A stretch of DNA of 64,000 nucleotides from Rhizobium rosettiformans (GCF_016806065.1 NZ_CP032405.1:3748001-3812000); one strand, 5' to 3'; positions 50,986 to 61,067 are shown, counted from the first letter of the stretch. The notes: generated from the letters alone by a model not told the origin. Numbers and translations: made by a program.

Positions 50986-51657
50986 TTGACCACCACGACC
51001 ATCGTTTTCGACCTCGACGGCACCCTGATCGACACCGCACCCGATCTCGTGGAAAGCCTGAACCACACGATCGCGGCCCGCGATCTCGCACCCGTGAGCT
51101 ACGAGGACCTGACGCATCTCGTCGGCCAGGGCGCGCGTGTCATGATCCAGCGCGCCTTTGCGCTGCGCGGCGCACCGATTACAGATGATGAGATCCCTGC
51201 CCTGCTCGACCGCTTTATCGCCCACTATGAAGCCGGCATGCCGGGCAAGAGCCGCCCCTATCCCGGGCTGATCGAAGCACTCGAGCGACTGAAGGCTGCC
51301 GGCTACATTCTCGCTGTCTGCACCAACAAGATGGAAAGGCTGGCCCTCCCGCTTCTCGAGCGTCTCCATCTGACCGGCTATTTCACCGCGATTGCCGGCG
51401 GTGACACCTTCGCCTTTCGCAAGCCGGATCCGGCGCATATCCTCGCAACTGCCGAGCGGGCCGGTGGCAATGCCGGCAAGGTCCTGATGATCGGTGACAG
51501 CATCAATGACATCCTCGCCGCCCGAAATGGCAACATCCCCTCGATCGCGGTACCCTTCGGCTATTCCGACGTCGCCGTCGAAGAGCTTGGCGCATCGCAC
51601 ATCATCGGGCATTTCGATGAGCTCACAGTCGAACTCGTCGAGCACCTGGTCGGCTGA
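50986..51657 (+). CDS. gph: phosphoglycolate phosphatase
   Basis: A 223-residue HAD phosphatase, which removes phosphoglycolate formed from oxidative DNA damage or oxygenation. Motif I is FDLDGTLIDTAPDL, motif II VCTNKM, motif III and IV GRTFAFRKPDP-like DTFAFRKPDPAH and GDSINDILAARN. The start is a TTG at 50986 with GGGAGA upstream and gives the usual N terminus; the ATG at 50923 would add a leader that does not fit the family. Confidence 0.9.
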   Translation: MTTTTIVFDLDGTLIDTAPDLVESLNHTIAARDLAPVSYEDLTHLVGQGARVMIQRAFALRGAPITDDEIPALLDRFIAHYEAGMPGKSRPYPGLIEALERLKAAGYILAVCTNKMERLALPLLERLHLTGYFTAIAGGDTFAFRKPDPAHILATAERAGGNAGKVLMIGDSINDILAARNGNIPSIAVPFGYSDVAVEELGASHIIGHFDELTVELVEHLVG

Positions 51658-51672
51658 CACGGCCAAATGCAA

Positions 51673-51695
51673 ATGGCGGACCAAAGGCCCGCCAT
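51673..51695. terminator. hairpin between convergent gph and L,D-transpeptidase genes
   Basis: A 7-bp stem ATGGCGG / CCGCCAT (51673-51679 with 51689-51695) between two converging genes; the minus side continues TTGCATTT. Confidence 0.45.
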
Positions 51696-51723
51696 CCGTC
51701 ATGTCATCAATCTGATCGCCGAC

Positions 51724-53595
51724 TTAGACCCGCGGCGCCCGTGCATCGGTCGTCGCCTTGAACGCCTTGGCCGTATGGTCATCGCGGCTGTAGACATCAT
51801 CGAAATATTCGATCACGCCATCCTTGTTCGGCCAGGCCGTAAAGTAAGAGACGTAAACCGGGAGCTTCTGCGGAACCTGCACGGCGCGGTTCTGGCCCGA
51901 TGCGATCTGCTTGCCAATCTCCTCGACCGTCGTGCCCATGACGGCGGCCGCCATTACGCGCGGCTCGGCCAGACGCACGCAACCATGGCTCAGCGCGCGC
52001 ATATCCCTGTTAAAGTAGCTCTTCGACGGCGTGTCATGCATGTAGATCGCATGTTCGTTGGGGAAGAGGATCTTCAACTCGCCCAGCGCGTTGTCGCCGC
52101 CGGGCGGCTGGCGAACGTCGACGGCATGAGTGGCATTCCAGTTGACCTGGCTCGAGGCCACCTTGCGACCGCCATAGGAAACCTCGTAGCCGAGGCGATC
52201 GAGATAGGACGGATCGGCCCTGAGCTTCGGCAGCATTTCGTTGACGATGATCGACTTCGGCACGCCCCAATACGGGTTGAACTCGACGGTCTGGATCTGA
52301 TCCTGGAAGAAGTAGGTCTGGTTCGCCTTGGAGCCGACGACCACCCGCATCGAGAACTGCTCCTTGCCGTCGTTGACGTAGGTCGCCTCAAAGGCCGGTG
52401 CGTTGATGAAGACATAACGCGAACCGAGATCGGCCGGCAGCCAGCGCAGGGCCTCCATGGCGACTTCGAGCTTGGCAATCTTCTCGGCATTGCTATGACC
52501 GGTCATCGCACGGATTGTTGCAGGACCGACGACGCCATCCGGCTTCAGGCCCTTTTCTTCCTGGAACTGTTCGACCACAGCGACGAGTTCAGGCGTGTAG
52601 TCCGGCGTGCCGGTATAGGCGGTCAGCGTCGCCGAATGCTGCGTGAGCACCGCTTCCGACGCCACCTGCTTCAGGGCACCGATGACCTGAGCCGTCTCCG
52701 GCTTGCTCTGTCCAGGCTTCAGCAGTGTGCCGGGCGCAATCGTGATCGCCTGCGTTTCAGCTTCGGCATCCTCTGCCTTCAGCCGCATAAGCTCGTCGCG
52801 CAGCGCCACGAATTGCGGGCTCTTTGGATCGCGGTTACGCAGATAGGCCGCAACATCAGGGCTCTTCCGCAGCATGTCGAGCACGGGGGCAATATTCACG
52901 CCCTTGCGTTTGAAGTCATAGTAGCCGGAGATCTTATTCGGATCGATACGGCCGCGAACCGTGTCCTGCACGTAAGTGAGGACCTTAGCGGAGAGAGCAA
53001 CCTCGAAGGCCATGAGTTCGCGCTGACGCTTTTCCGGATCCGCCGGGTCAGCGTTCTCGGTCGGCATCGCCACGAGATAGTCGTCTGGCGACAGACCGAC
53101 CGTATCGGCGCCTGCGAGCGCCGAGATCATGGCGCGACCACGCTCGGAAATGCCATCCTCGCTGGTCCAGATCAGCGGCTTGTTGGGATCGCCGTAATAG
53201 CCCTCGACGGTCTTGGCGACCTCGTCCGTGGCCCGCACGGAAACGTCGGACAGAAAACGGCGGGCGCCAAGCACCTCCGCAGACGGCGCTTCGGTCGATC
53301 CGGCCGCGGCGTCCGTCACCGGCAGCTTGATCTTGATCGCGCGCTGCGCCTCGGGCTTGTAGGTATAGTACCGAGGGCCGGCGACTTTCGGCAGTGGCTC
53401 GGGATCGCCCATTTCGAGCCCACCGCGTGCCTGACTTTCGAGAGAGGCGGGAGCCGCCTGCTGTTTTGCCTGGCGTCCTGGTCCGCCCCGGAGAAGATCG
53501 AGAAGCGTCGTGGCGGCAGCATCGCCCGGAAGAGTTCCGACCGCAGTCGTCGCAGCGAGGAGCGCGGTGACTACGAATTTCCTGTTTCTCGTCAT
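51724..53595 (-). CDS. L,D-transpeptidase (YkuD) with peptidoglycan-binding domain
   Basis: About 623 residues: signal peptide (MTRNRKFVVTALLAATTAVG), a long scaffold region, a peptidoglycan-binding domain (FQEEKGLKPDGVVGPATIRA) and a C-terminal YkuD domain with the catalytic SHGCVRLAEP. It forms 3-3 crosslinks in peptidoglycan, as in YcbB/LdtD. Polar-growing Rhizobiales depend on such enzymes, which fits the GPR gene in the same window, though the two are far apart. The start is either 53607 or 53595; the second gives the cleaner leader. Confidence 0.92.
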   Translation of the reverse strand: MTRNRKFVVTALLAATTAVGTLPGDAAATTLLDLLRGGPGRQAKQQAAPASLESQARGGLEMGDPEPLPKVAGPRYYTYKPEAQRAIKIKLPVTDAAAGSTEAPSAEVLGARRFLSDVSVRATDEVAKTVEGYYGDPNKPLIWTSEDGISERGRAMISALAGADTVGLSPDDYLVAMPTENADPADPEKRQRELMAFEVALSAKVLTYVQDTVRGRIDPNKISGYYDFKRKGVNIAPVLDMLRKSPDVAAYLRNRDPKSPQFVALRDELMRLKAEDAEAETQAITIAPGTLLKPGQSKPETAQVIGALKQVASEAVLTQHSATLTAYTGTPDYTPELVAVVEQFQEEKGLKPDGVVGPATIRAMTGHSNAEKIAKLEVAMEALRWLPADLGSRYVFINAPAFEATYVNDGKEQFSMRVVVGSKANQTYFFQDQIQTVEFNPYWGVPKSIIVNEMLPKLRADPSYLDRLGYEVSYGGRKVASSQVNWNATHAVDVRQPPGGDNALGELKILFPNEHAIYMHDTPSKSYFNRDMRALSHGCVRLAEPRVMAAAVMGTTVEEIGKQIASGQNRAVQVPQKLPVYVSYFTAWPNKDGVIEYFDDVYSRDDHTAKAFKATTDARAPRV

Positions 53596-54042
53596 TCTCT
53601 GTTCCATTTCCCGGTCCGAGTCACAAACGGACTCGAAGCACGTTTGGTCATGCGCGGATCACTAGCGGATCGGCATTTCATTGAAAAGTTGGACAATGTC
53701 ATGCGGGCTCACCCGTCGGCCTCAACTTTGCGTGACCCGACCGGCGATGTCCGCCATCGCCTCCGCGCAAACTAAATGGAAATATTCGTTAAATTTTGAT
53801 TGACGTTAACAAATCCTGCACAGCGACGGTGGGCGAACCGTTTCCAGTCGCGGACAAATAGTCGTGAGACGTGCCGGAAAGGACACAGGCACCCGACACG
53901 AGGCGAGCGTCCACGGCGCGAGAAATACTTGACAGAAACTATCGACTTCTGTTCATCGGCTTGTATCGCATGCGTCACTCCCTAAATGCAAAGCACCGCT
54001 TCACGACCAGCCACATCCACCATCCCACAGGCAGGAAATCCC
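53596..54042. other. 447-bp divergent region between L,D-transpeptidase gene and fumC
   Basis: No gene seen. A perfect -35 hexamer TTGACA at 53929-53934 suggests the fumC promoter, but the -10 box 17 bases later is poor. An inverted repeat CGAGTC-N7-GACTCG lies close to the transpeptidase start. Confidence 0.4.
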
Positions 54043-55431
54043 ATGACCCATCGCACAGAAACCGACACTTTCGGCCCGATCGAGGTCGCCTCCGACCGCT
54101 ATTGGGGCGCACAGGCTGAGCGGTCGCTCGGCAACTTCAAGATCGGCTGGGAAAAGCAGCCTCTGCCGGTGGTGCGAGCGCTGGGGATCGTGAAGCAGGC
54201 CGCCGCCCGCGCCAATATGGCGCTTGGCAAGCTCGATCCGGCACTCGGCGAGGCGATCGTCACGGCCGCCCAGGAGGTGATCGACGGCAAGCTCAACGAT
54301 CACTTTCCTCTGGTGGTCTGGCAGACGGGCTCTGGCACGCAGTCGAACATGAATGCCAATGAGGTAATCTCGAACCGCGCCATCGAGATGCTGGGCGGGG
54401 AGATGGGCTCGAAAAAGCCTGTCCATCCCAACGACCACGTCAACATGAGCCAGTCGTCGAACGATACCTATCCGACGGCCATGCATATCGCGGCGTCAGA
54501 GCATGTCGTCCATCATCTGCTCCCGGCCCTGAAGCACCTTCATGCGGCGCTGGATGCCAAGGCGAAAGCCTTCGCACACATCATCAAGATCGGTCGCACG
54601 CACACGCAGGATGCGACGCCGCTGACGCTTGGCCAGGAGTTCGGCGGTTATGCCGCTCAGGTTGCCTCATCGATCAAGCGCATCGAAATCACCCTGCCTG
54701 GCCTCTACGAACTCGCCCAGGGCGGCACGGCCGTCGGCACCGGCCTCAATGCCCCGGTTGGCTTTGCCGAAAAGGTGGCCGAGGAAATCGCCAAGATCAC
54801 CGGCTTGCCCTTCATCACCGCGCCGAACAAATTCGAGGCGCTTGCCGCCCACGATGCCATGGTCTTTGCCCATGGCGCCATCAATGCAGCCGCAGCTGCC
54901 CTCTTCAAGATCGCCAATGACATCCGCTTCCTTGGCTCCGGTCCCCGCGCCGGCCTTGGCGAACTCGCACTCCCGGAAAACGAGCCCGGCTCGTCGATCA
55001 TGCCGGGCAAGGTCAACCCGACCCAGTCGGAGGCGCTGACCCAGGTCTGCGCCCATATCTTCGGCAACCAGGCGGCCATCACCTTTGCCGGCAGCCAGGG
55101 CCATTTCGAGCTCAATGTCTACAATCCGATGATGGCCTATAATTTCTTGCAGTCCGTCCAGCTCCTGGGCGATGCGGCCGTCTCCTTCACCGACAATTGT
55201 GTCGTCGGCATCGAAGCCCGAGAAGATAACATCCGCAAGGGAGTGGAAAATTCGCTGATGCTGGTGACGGCTCTCAACAGCCGCCTGGGCTATGACACCT
55301 GCGCCAAGATCGCCAAGACCGCCCACAAGAACGGCACCACCCTGCGTCAGGAGGCTGTCGGCGGCGGCTATCTGACCGATGAGGAATTCGACCAGTATGT
55401 CCGGCCGGAACTGATGATCGGACCGCAGTGA
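54043..55431 (+). CDS. fumC: class II fumarate hydratase
   Basis: A 462-residue class II fumarase, iron-independent and heat-stable, interconverting fumarate and malate. Signature [16 protein letters not shown], plus [35 protein letters not shown] and [17 protein letters not shown]. The ATG at 54043 has AGGAAA upstream; the frame is open to 53986. A class I fumarase, unrelated in fold, lies 1.1 kb away. Confidence 0.97.
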   Translation: MTHRTETDTFGPIEVASDRYWGAQAERSLGNFKIGWEKQPLPVVRALGIVKQAAARANMALGKLDPALGEAIVTAAQEVIDGKLNDHFPLVVWQTGSGTQSNMNANEVISNRAIEMLGGEMGSKKPVHPNDHVNMSQSSNDTYPTAMHIAASEHVVHHLLPALKHLHAALDAKAKAFAHIIKIGRTHTQDATPLTLGQEFGGYAAQVASSIKRIEITLPGLYELAQGGTAVGTGLNAPVGFAEKVAEEIAKITGLPFITAPNKFEALAAHDAMVFAHGAINAAAAALFKIANDIRFLGSGPRAGLGELALPENEPGSSIMPGKVNPTQSEALTQVCAHIFGNQAAITFAGSQGHFELNVYNPMMAYNFLQSVQLLGDAAVSFTDNCVVGIEAREDNIRKGVENSLMLVTALNSRLGYDTCAKIAKTAHKNGTTLRQEAVGGGYLTDEEFDQYVRPELMIGPQ

Positions 55432-55454
55432 CGCCTGTCATCAGGTCCGCGCAT

Positions 55455-55476
55455 GCGAGGGGTGCGAGCCCCTCGC
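55455..55476. terminator. hairpin between fumC and the GGDEF-like gene
   Basis: An 8-bp stem GCGAGGGG / CCCCTCGC with a TGCGAG loop, between two converging genes. No T run, so only a probable terminator. Confidence 0.4.
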
Positions 55477-55478
55477 CC

Positions 55479-56351
55479 TCAGGGCTTCAGCGTTTCCAAC
55501 CCGGTGCGTAGCGTATCCTTGGCCCTGAAAAGCGCCATGTCTGCCCGGTGCAGCAGATCGGCCATCGCTTCGTCGGTCCGACGCGGAGCAAGGCCGAAGG
55601 TCAGCCGAAGGCTGCCCGCCGCGAGGGGGCCAACCTCGAGTTGCTCCACGTTTTTTCGGATGGCCTCACAGCAGGAGTGGATGACGGCGATCGGATCATC
55701 GGCAAAAAGCAGCATGAAGGTCGTTCCCGACATGCGTGCTGCAATCTGTCGAGGCGCGAAGTGCAGGCGCACCAGATCTCCGACGGCAACGAGCACCATA
55801 TCGGCCACCTCGCGGCCATGCTTGGCACTTACGGCCTCGATCGTTTCCAACTCGAAAACGGCGACATAGATGTCGATGCCGCCCTCGGCTTGTGCGGGAA
55901 GCCTCGGCAACGGCACGCTATAGACGGCGCTGGCGTTCATGAGACCGGTGAGCGGATCAAGTCCCGGCTCTCCGTTCACCCGTTCCGCAAGCGCCGAAAT
56001 CTCCCCGACCATCCCGCAGACGGCGCGCGTAACCACCGCAATTTCGTCTTCGCCGTATTTGCTCAATTGGTCCTCGCTGAAGGCGCCCCCGGCACGGTAC
56101 TGGCTGATGGCCTTTGCCAGATTGCGCAGAGGCAGCGTCAGCCACCACATTGTCGCTAGGCAGGCGACAGTACCGATCAGCGTAGCCACCAGAACGACAA
56201 GACCGACGGACAGCGGGTTCGAACTGGCTCCCGTACCGAAGTTCAACAGCAAGGCGATCAGCGGGATATGGATGCAGACGAAGCAGACCAGAAAAATCTT
56301 GACGACGATCGAGCGGCGCCAGTTCGTTCCCTTCGCCACATTCAAGCTCAT
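55479..56351 (-). CDS. membrane protein with degenerate GGDEF domain
   Basis: A 290-residue protein: two membrane helices (about 17-37 and 48-71), a HAMP-like linker (LRNLAKAISQYRAGG), then a GGDEF fold that starts DPLTGLMNASAV. The active-site motif is SGTTF (residues 208-212) where GGDEF is expected, and the DxxxFK stretch is lost, so it cannot make cyclic di-GMP. It may bind GTP or act as a partner. The ATG at 56351 has GGAGG upstream. It lies between two fumarase genes. Confidence 0.82.
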   Translation of the reverse strand: MSLNVAKGTNWRRSIVVKIFLVCFVCIHIPLIALLLNFGTGASSNPLSVGLVVLVATLIGTVACLATMWWLTLPLRNLAKAISQYRAGGAFSEDQLSKYGEDEIAVVTRAVCGMVGEISALAERVNGEPGLDPLTGLMNASAVYSVPLPRLPAQAEGGIDIYVAVFELETIEAVSAKHGREVADMVLVAVGDLVRLHFAPRQIAARMSGTTFMLLFADDPIAVIHSCCEAIRKNVEQLEVGPLAAGSLRLTFGLAPRRTDEAMADLLHRADMALFRAKDTLRTGLETLKP

Positions 56352-56518
56352 GATGCACCTCCGAATCCATCGCACGCAACGCGTGTCCGGACCGGGGTTT
56401 TTCAGATACGCCACCACCCTGTCAACGCTTGAGCCTTCGGCTTTCGGCGCATTGAAATCTTAAGGGCTAACGCTTAAACCACCGCAAACTCCAAGCTGAT
56501 GCCACGAAAGGCCCTGTG

Positions 56519-58126
56519 ATGGCAGACGATCTGTTCCCAATTGGCGAAGACACGACCCCCTACCGCAAGATCACGTCCGATTATGTTTCGGTCGAAACTT
56601 TCAAGGGTCAGGAGATCCTGACCGTCGAGCCTGAGGGCCTGCGTCTCCTCGCGGAGACCGCGCTTTCGGACATCAATCACCTGCTGCGTCCCGGCCACTT
56701 GAAACAGCTTGCCTCGATCCTCGAAGACCCCGAGGCGACCGACAATGATCGCTTCGTCGCCTTCGACCTCCTGAAGAACGCCAACATCGCCGCCGGCGGC
56801 ATCCTGCCGATGTGTCAGGACACGGGTACTGCAATCGTCATGGGTAAGAAAGGTCGCCGCGTCTGGACGGATGGTCAGGACTACGCTGCACTGGCCGAAG
56901 GCGTGCGCGACGCTTATGAGCGCCGCAATCTGCGTTATTCGCAGCTCGCGCCGATCAAGATGTTCGAGGAAAAGAACACCAAGACCAACCTGCCAGCCCA
57001 GATCGACCTCTACGAAGAGGGCGAGGACGCCTACAAGTTTCTGTTCATGGCGAAGGGTGGCGGTTCGGCCAACAAGACCTTCCTCTACCAGGGCACACCC
57101 TCGCTTCTGACCCATGACCGGATGATCGACTTCCTCAAGGAGAAGATCCTCACGTTAGGGACGGCAGCCTGTCCTCCCTACCATCTGGCGATCGTCATCG
57201 GCGGCCTTTCCGCCGAGATGACGCTGAAGACCGTCAAGCTCGCCTCGGCGCGCTATCTCGACGACCTCCCGACCGAAGGTTCCGAAAGCGGCCACGCCTT
57301 CCGGGACATCGAGATGGAAAAGGAGATCCACAAGCTGACCCAGTCGATGGGCGTCGGCGCGCAGTTCGGCGGCAAGTATTTCTGTCATGACGTGCGCGTC
57401 ATCCGCCTGCCGCGCCACGGCGCATCGCTGCCGATTGGCCTCGGTGTCAGCTGTTCCGCCGACCGCCAGGCCAAGGGCAAGATCACCAAGGACGGCATCT
57501 ATATCGAGCAGCTGGAAACCGATCCGTCGAAATACATGCCCGAGATCGACGATACCGCCCTGTCGTCTTCGGTGGTCAAGATCGACCTCAACCAGCCGAT
57601 GAGCGGTATTTTGGCCGAACTCACCAAACACCCGGTCAAGACCCGCCTCTCGCTGACCGGCACGATCATCGTTGCCCGGGACCTCGCCCATTCCAAGATC
57701 CGCGATCGCCTGGAAAAGGGCGAAGGCATGCCGGACTACATGAAGAACCATCCGGTCTATTACGCCGGTCCGGCCAAGACACCAACGGGTTATGCCTCAG
57801 GCTCCTTCGGACCGACCACCGCCGGCCGTATGGACAGTTATGTCGACCAGTTCCAGTCTTTCGGCGGCTCGATGGTGATGCTGGCCAAGGGCAACCGCTC
57901 GCGCGCCGTGCGTGAGGCCTGTAAGACCCATGGCGGCTTCTATCTCGGCTCGATCGGCGGCCCGGCCGCCCGTCTCGCCCAGGATTGCATCAAGAAGGTC
58001 GAAGTCTTGGAGTACCCAGAACTGGGAATGGAAGCTGTCTGGAAGATCGAGGTCGAAGACTTCCCGGCCTTCATCGTCACCGACGACAAGGGCAACGATT
58101 TCTTCCAGGAATTCAATCTCGGCTGA
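56519..58126 (+). CDS. class I fumarate hydratase (iron-sulfur)
   Basis: A 535-residue class I fumarase (FumA/B type), which uses an oxygen-sensitive [4Fe-4S] cluster. Cysteines at [22 protein letters not shown] and [11 protein letters not shown] fit the cluster site; the C-terminal beta domain has [15 protein letters not shown] and [20 protein letters not shown]. The ATG at 56519 directly follows a GTG; AAAGG lies upstream. With fumC it gives the cell both fumarase classes within 4 kb. Confidence 0.95.
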   Translation: MADDLFPIGEDTTPYRKITSDYVSVETFKGQEILTVEPEGLRLLAETALSDINHLLRPGHLKQLASILEDPEATDNDRFVAFDLLKNANIAAGGILPMCQDTGTAIVMGKKGRRVWTDGQDYAALAEGVRDAYERRNLRYSQLAPIKMFEEKNTKTNLPAQIDLYEEGEDAYKFLFMAKGGGSANKTFLYQGTPSLLTHDRMIDFLKEKILTLGTAACPPYHLAIVIGGLSAEMTLKTVKLASARYLDDLPTEGSESGHAFRDIEMEKEIHKLTQSMGVGAQFGGKYFCHDVRVIRLPRHGASLPIGLGVSCSADRQAKGKITKDGIYIEQLETDPSKYMPEIDDTALSSSVVKIDLNQPMSGILAELTKHPVKTRLSLTGTIIVARDLAHSKIRDRLEKGEGMPDYMKNHPVYYAGPAKTPTGYASGSFGPTTAGRMDSYVDQFQSFGGSMVMLAKGNRSRAVREACKTHGGFYLGSIGGPAARLAQDCIKKVEVLEYPELGMEAVWKIEVEDFPAFIVTDDKGNDFFQEFNLG

Positions 58127-58149
58127 AACTCGTCGAAATAATGCTCGCA

Positions 58150-58236
58150 CGTTGCGGAGGGAAACCTCCGCAACGGAAAATTACCGCTTGTTTTACAAGA
58201 GGTTGCGCAAGTGAGCGCTGAGTGCTCATTTTGCGC
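58150..58236 (+). other. two strong hairpins downstream of class I fumarase
   Basis: First an 11-bp stem (58150-58160 with 58165-58175) closed by a GAAA tetraloop, then an imperfect 12-bp stem GCGCAAGTGAGC / GCTCATTTTGCGC (58205-58216 with 58224-58236). Neither is followed by T, so they are not standard terminators; they may stabilise the mRNA end or belong to a small RNA. Confidence 0.5.
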
Positions 58237-58342
58237 CCGTCACTTCTCATGGCGAGAAGATTAAACATTTTCCAATCATTTGCCGCTAATTGAATCTTTG
58301 GACCCTTGAATGTCTCGAGTGACGACCATTGGAGTTGGCCGA

Positions 58343-59407
58343 ATGAGCACGGCAACACCGCCAAAGACGCAGGCACCTGACGTCGCGGCACAGATCACAT
58401 ATGCGATGCGCTCGATGGGGGTCGCCCCGATCCCGCGCAATTACGAGCTGTTCTACGAAGCCTATATCGGCTCCAACCCGTCACTCACCCGCGAGCTGGC
58501 AGCGCTCGGCAGTCGCGCCAACCAGGACGAACTCGACGCGCTCGGAGAGCAGTATTTCGGCAGCCATCAGGGCCGCGCCATCGAGAATGCCCATTCCAAG
58601 CTGATCGGCGAACTGGATGGATTGCTGCGTCTCTTGCAGCAGGAACAGACATCGCTGCAAAGCTACAACCGCCTCCTCGGCGAAACCTATCACCGGATCA
58701 GCTCGAAGAGCACGAACAGCGCCGACATCCTGCGCAGCGCCATCAACATCCTGACGGAAGCCACGGGCTCAACCATGGCGCATGGCGAACAAACCGTCGT
58801 CAAGATGTCCGAACGGTCGAAAGAGATGGACGAAGTCCGTCGCGAACTCGATGAATACAAGCGGATTGCCAACACCGATTCCCTGACGCGCATTGCCAAT
58901 CGTCGCGCCTTCGACGAAAAGCTCGCCGCCGTCTACACGAGCGATGCCAGACCGCTGGCGGCTCTCGTGCTCGCCGATATTGATAACTTCAAGAAGGTCA
59001 ACGACGCCTACGGCCATCCGGTCGGCGACAAGATCCTCGCGACCGTTGCCACCGTGATCCGCAGCAACGTCCGCAAGGACTGCTTCGTCGCCCGCACGGG
59101 TGGCGAGGAGTTCGCGATCATCATCGAGGGCAACACCGCAGAAGAAATCTTCCAGACTTGCGAACGAGTGCGCAGTGCGCTTGAAACGACGCCTTTCAAG
59201 AACTCCAAGACCGGCGTCAATTACGGCCCGATCACCATATCGCTCGGGTTCGCCATGGCCGCCGATGCGGAAGATGCCGGCGAACTCTACGCGAAGTCCG
59301 ACATCGCCCTTTACTGCGCCAAGAATGCCGGCAGGAACCGGACGAAGCCCTATGAAGACGGGATGAAGAAGGACTTCACCAAGAGCTGGCTGATCTACAA
59401 ACGGTGA
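58343..59407 (+). CDS. soluble diguanylate cyclase (GGDEF domain)
   Basis: A 354-residue cytoplasmic protein: an N-terminal helical region of about 170 residues of unknown type, then an intact GGDEF domain with DIDNFKKVNDAYGHPVGD and GGEEF at residues 253-257. No RxxD inhibitory site. No membrane segments. It should make cyclic di-GMP. The ATG at 58343 has GGAG upstream; an earlier ATG at 58310 has none. Confidence 0.9.
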   Translation: MSTATPPKTQAPDVAAQITYAMRSMGVAPIPRNYELFYEAYIGSNPSLTRELAALGSRANQDELDALGEQYFGSHQGRAIENAHSKLIGELDGLLRLLQQEQTSLQSYNRLLGETYHRISSKSTNSADILRSAINILTEATGSTMAHGEQTVVKMSERSKEMDEVRRELDEYKRIANTDSLTRIANRRAFDEKLAAVYTSDARPLAALVLADIDNFKKVNDAYGHPVGDKILATVATVIRSNVRKDCFVARTGGEEFAIIIEGNTAEEIFQTCERVRSALETTPFKNSKTGVNYGPITISLGFAMAADAEDAGELYAKSDIALYCAKNAGRNRTKPYEDGMKKDFTKSWLIYKR

Positions 59408-59420
59408 TCCCCTTCCGAGA

Positions 59421-60029
59421 TCACCACATCGTCTTTGCTGCACGCTCCGGCCATTCGCGATCATAGGTTTCGCGATCGAAGTCCTGCTTTGCAGCCTTCA
59501 GCATCTCGCCGGGCGTCGGCAGGTCGTTCGCCGCGACCTGTCTTTCAACATTCCAAAGTTCTGCCCGCATCACGGCCCGCGCACACTGGAAGTATGCCTC
59601 GTCGATCGTCACCACGACGACGCTTCGCGGATGGTGTCCATCCATAACGAAGCTCTCGATGAGCTCGGGCGCGACCGAAACCACCGCCCGGCCGTTGATC
59701 CGCATGACGCTGTTCGAGCCCGGAATGAGGAACATCAGCGCCACGCGGGGGTCGCGCACGATGTTCACTAGCGAATCGATGCGGTTGTTGCCACGCCAAT
59801 CCGGAAGCGTGATTGTCCGGTCGTCTTCGATGCGCACCACCGCGCCGCGATCACCGCGGGGCGAGCAATCAAGCCCCTCCGGACCGACCGTCGCCAGCGC
59901 CACGAAGGGCGAGCGCTCGATCATCGTCCTGTAGGCCGGCGTCAAGAATGCGGTGACCTTGGCGGTCGATGCCTCGCCTGCCTCGCCGTAAATGGCCTTC
60001 AGATCCTCGATCGTCGTTATCACTGTCAT
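59421..60029 (-). CDS. pyridoxamine 5'-phosphate oxidase-family FMN-binding protein
   Basis: A 202-residue split-barrel flavoprotein (RSPFVALATVGPEGLDCSPRG, LPDWRGNNRIDSLVNIVRDP, GLMFLIPGSNSVMRING-like). The family includes many FMN or F420-type reductases of unknown substrate. No neighbour in operon; it is convergent with the cyclase gene 14 bp away. Confidence 0.88.
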   Translation of the reverse strand: MTVITTIEDLKAIYGEAGEASTAKVTAFLTPAYRTMIERSPFVALATVGPEGLDCSPRGDRGAVVRIEDDRTITLPDWRGNNRIDSLVNIVRDPRVALMFLIPGSNSVMRINGRAVVSVAPELIESFVMDGHHPRSVVVVTIDEAYFQCARAVMRAELWNVERQVAANDLPTPGEMLKAAKQDFDRETYDREWPERAAKTMW

Positions 60030-60092
60030 GCTGACTCCTCACTCCCCCCAAGCCTAGCGGCAGCTCCGGGTTAGGCAAGAGCCATGACGGGA

Positions 60093-61019
60093 CTATGACA
60101 CCTTGCGGTTCCCGGCCCTCGACGCGCCCTCGGCGCCTGCCAGGAAAGAGGCGACAGCAGAAATCACCTCAGGCGCACTGACGATCCTGCGGTGTCCGTG
60201 ACCATTCGCCCAGAGATGACGGACATGCGGCGACACGCCGATATAGCGCTGCGCATGGCCGACATTGACCTCCTTGTCGTCTTCCGCGTGCACCACGAGC
60301 AGCGGCCGGTCGATACGCCGCGCCACCGCGACGCCATCCAAGTCTTCGACCTGCGCGCCGACCAGATCCATGGCCCGAATGCGCATGGCGCCGACGCTGC
60401 CACGTCCAAGCCCCACTATGGAAGCAAAGCCGTTGAACACCTCGCCCATGCTGGAAGGTGAGCCGATCAGTGCGATCCTCGGCGCATTCAAAGGATGCAG
60501 TTCCGGAAACACGCGCCCTGCCGCCATCATGACGGCGGCACCACCGAAGGAGTGGCCGACAACACCGTCGAACCGCCCGAAATGGCGCTCGGCGGCCACG
60601 ATGGCCTCGGCCGCAATCTTGAGGTCGAGCCGACGGCCGCTGGACGCGCCGTGTCCCGGCAGGTCAAGGACCACCACTTCGGCACCCGTTTCACGCAATC
60701 CGAGCGCCATTTCGGAGAGATACTCCGCACGCGAGCCCCAGCCGTGGACTACAAGAAACCTTGGGGCAGAACCGCTCCCCTCCTGCGAGCTGAGATGATG
60801 GGCTGCCGCCATGCCGCGCGTCAGTGCGAGACGAACGGTCGAAGCCTGTCGCAACCGACTGCGTCCGACGGTGAAGACCTGTTTGGCCTTGTCGCCTTTT
60901 GGGCGACGGCTCGGGGTTCGACAGAAAAGCTCGAAGGCAATCCGGCCGGCGACCGTCGGCGAGACCTTCTCCAGCTGCGCGAAAGCCAGGCGGGTGACCT
61001 TGAGAGGAAAGGATGGCAT
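60093..61019 (-). CDS. alpha/beta hydrolase, divergent from a MarR gene
   Basis: A 308-residue alpha/beta hydrolase with the nucleophile in VVGHSFGGAAV, the oxyanion region VVHGWGSRAEYLS, the acid in VHAEDDKEV and His in NGHGHRR. Substrate unknown. The frame is open to 61199; the ATG at 61019 (MPSFPLKVTRL) avoids overlap with the divergent MarR gene. The shared short promoter region with a palindrome suggests MarR controls it. Confidence 0.87.
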   Translation of the reverse strand: MPSFPLKVTRLAFAQLEKVSPTVAGRIAFELFCRTPSRRPKGDKAKQVFTVGRSRLRQASTVRLALTRGMAAAHHLSSQEGSGSAPRFLVVHGWGSRAEYLSEMALGLRETGAEVVVLDLPGHGASSGRRLDLKIAAEAIVAAERHFGRFDGVVGHSFGGAAVMMAAGRVFPELHPLNAPRIALIGSPSSMGEVFNGFASIVGLGRGSVGAMRIRAMDLVGAQVEDLDGVAVARRIDRPLLVVHAEDDKEVNVGHAQRYIGVSPHVRHLWANGHGHRRIVSAPEVISAVASFLAGAEGASRAGNRKVS

Positions 61020-61038
61020 AGTCGGAATCCCATCATAA

Positions 61039-61054
61039 TGTTCAATGCTGAACA
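61039..61054. promoter_or_regulatory. palindromic operator between hydrolase and MarR genes
   Basis: TGTTCA-ATGC-TGAACA, a perfect 6-bp inverted repeat with 4-bp spacer, lies in the 48-bp gap between two divergent genes and is the expected kind of site for a MarR dimer. Confidence 0.6.
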
Positions 61055-61067
61055 ATAAAGTACAAGA

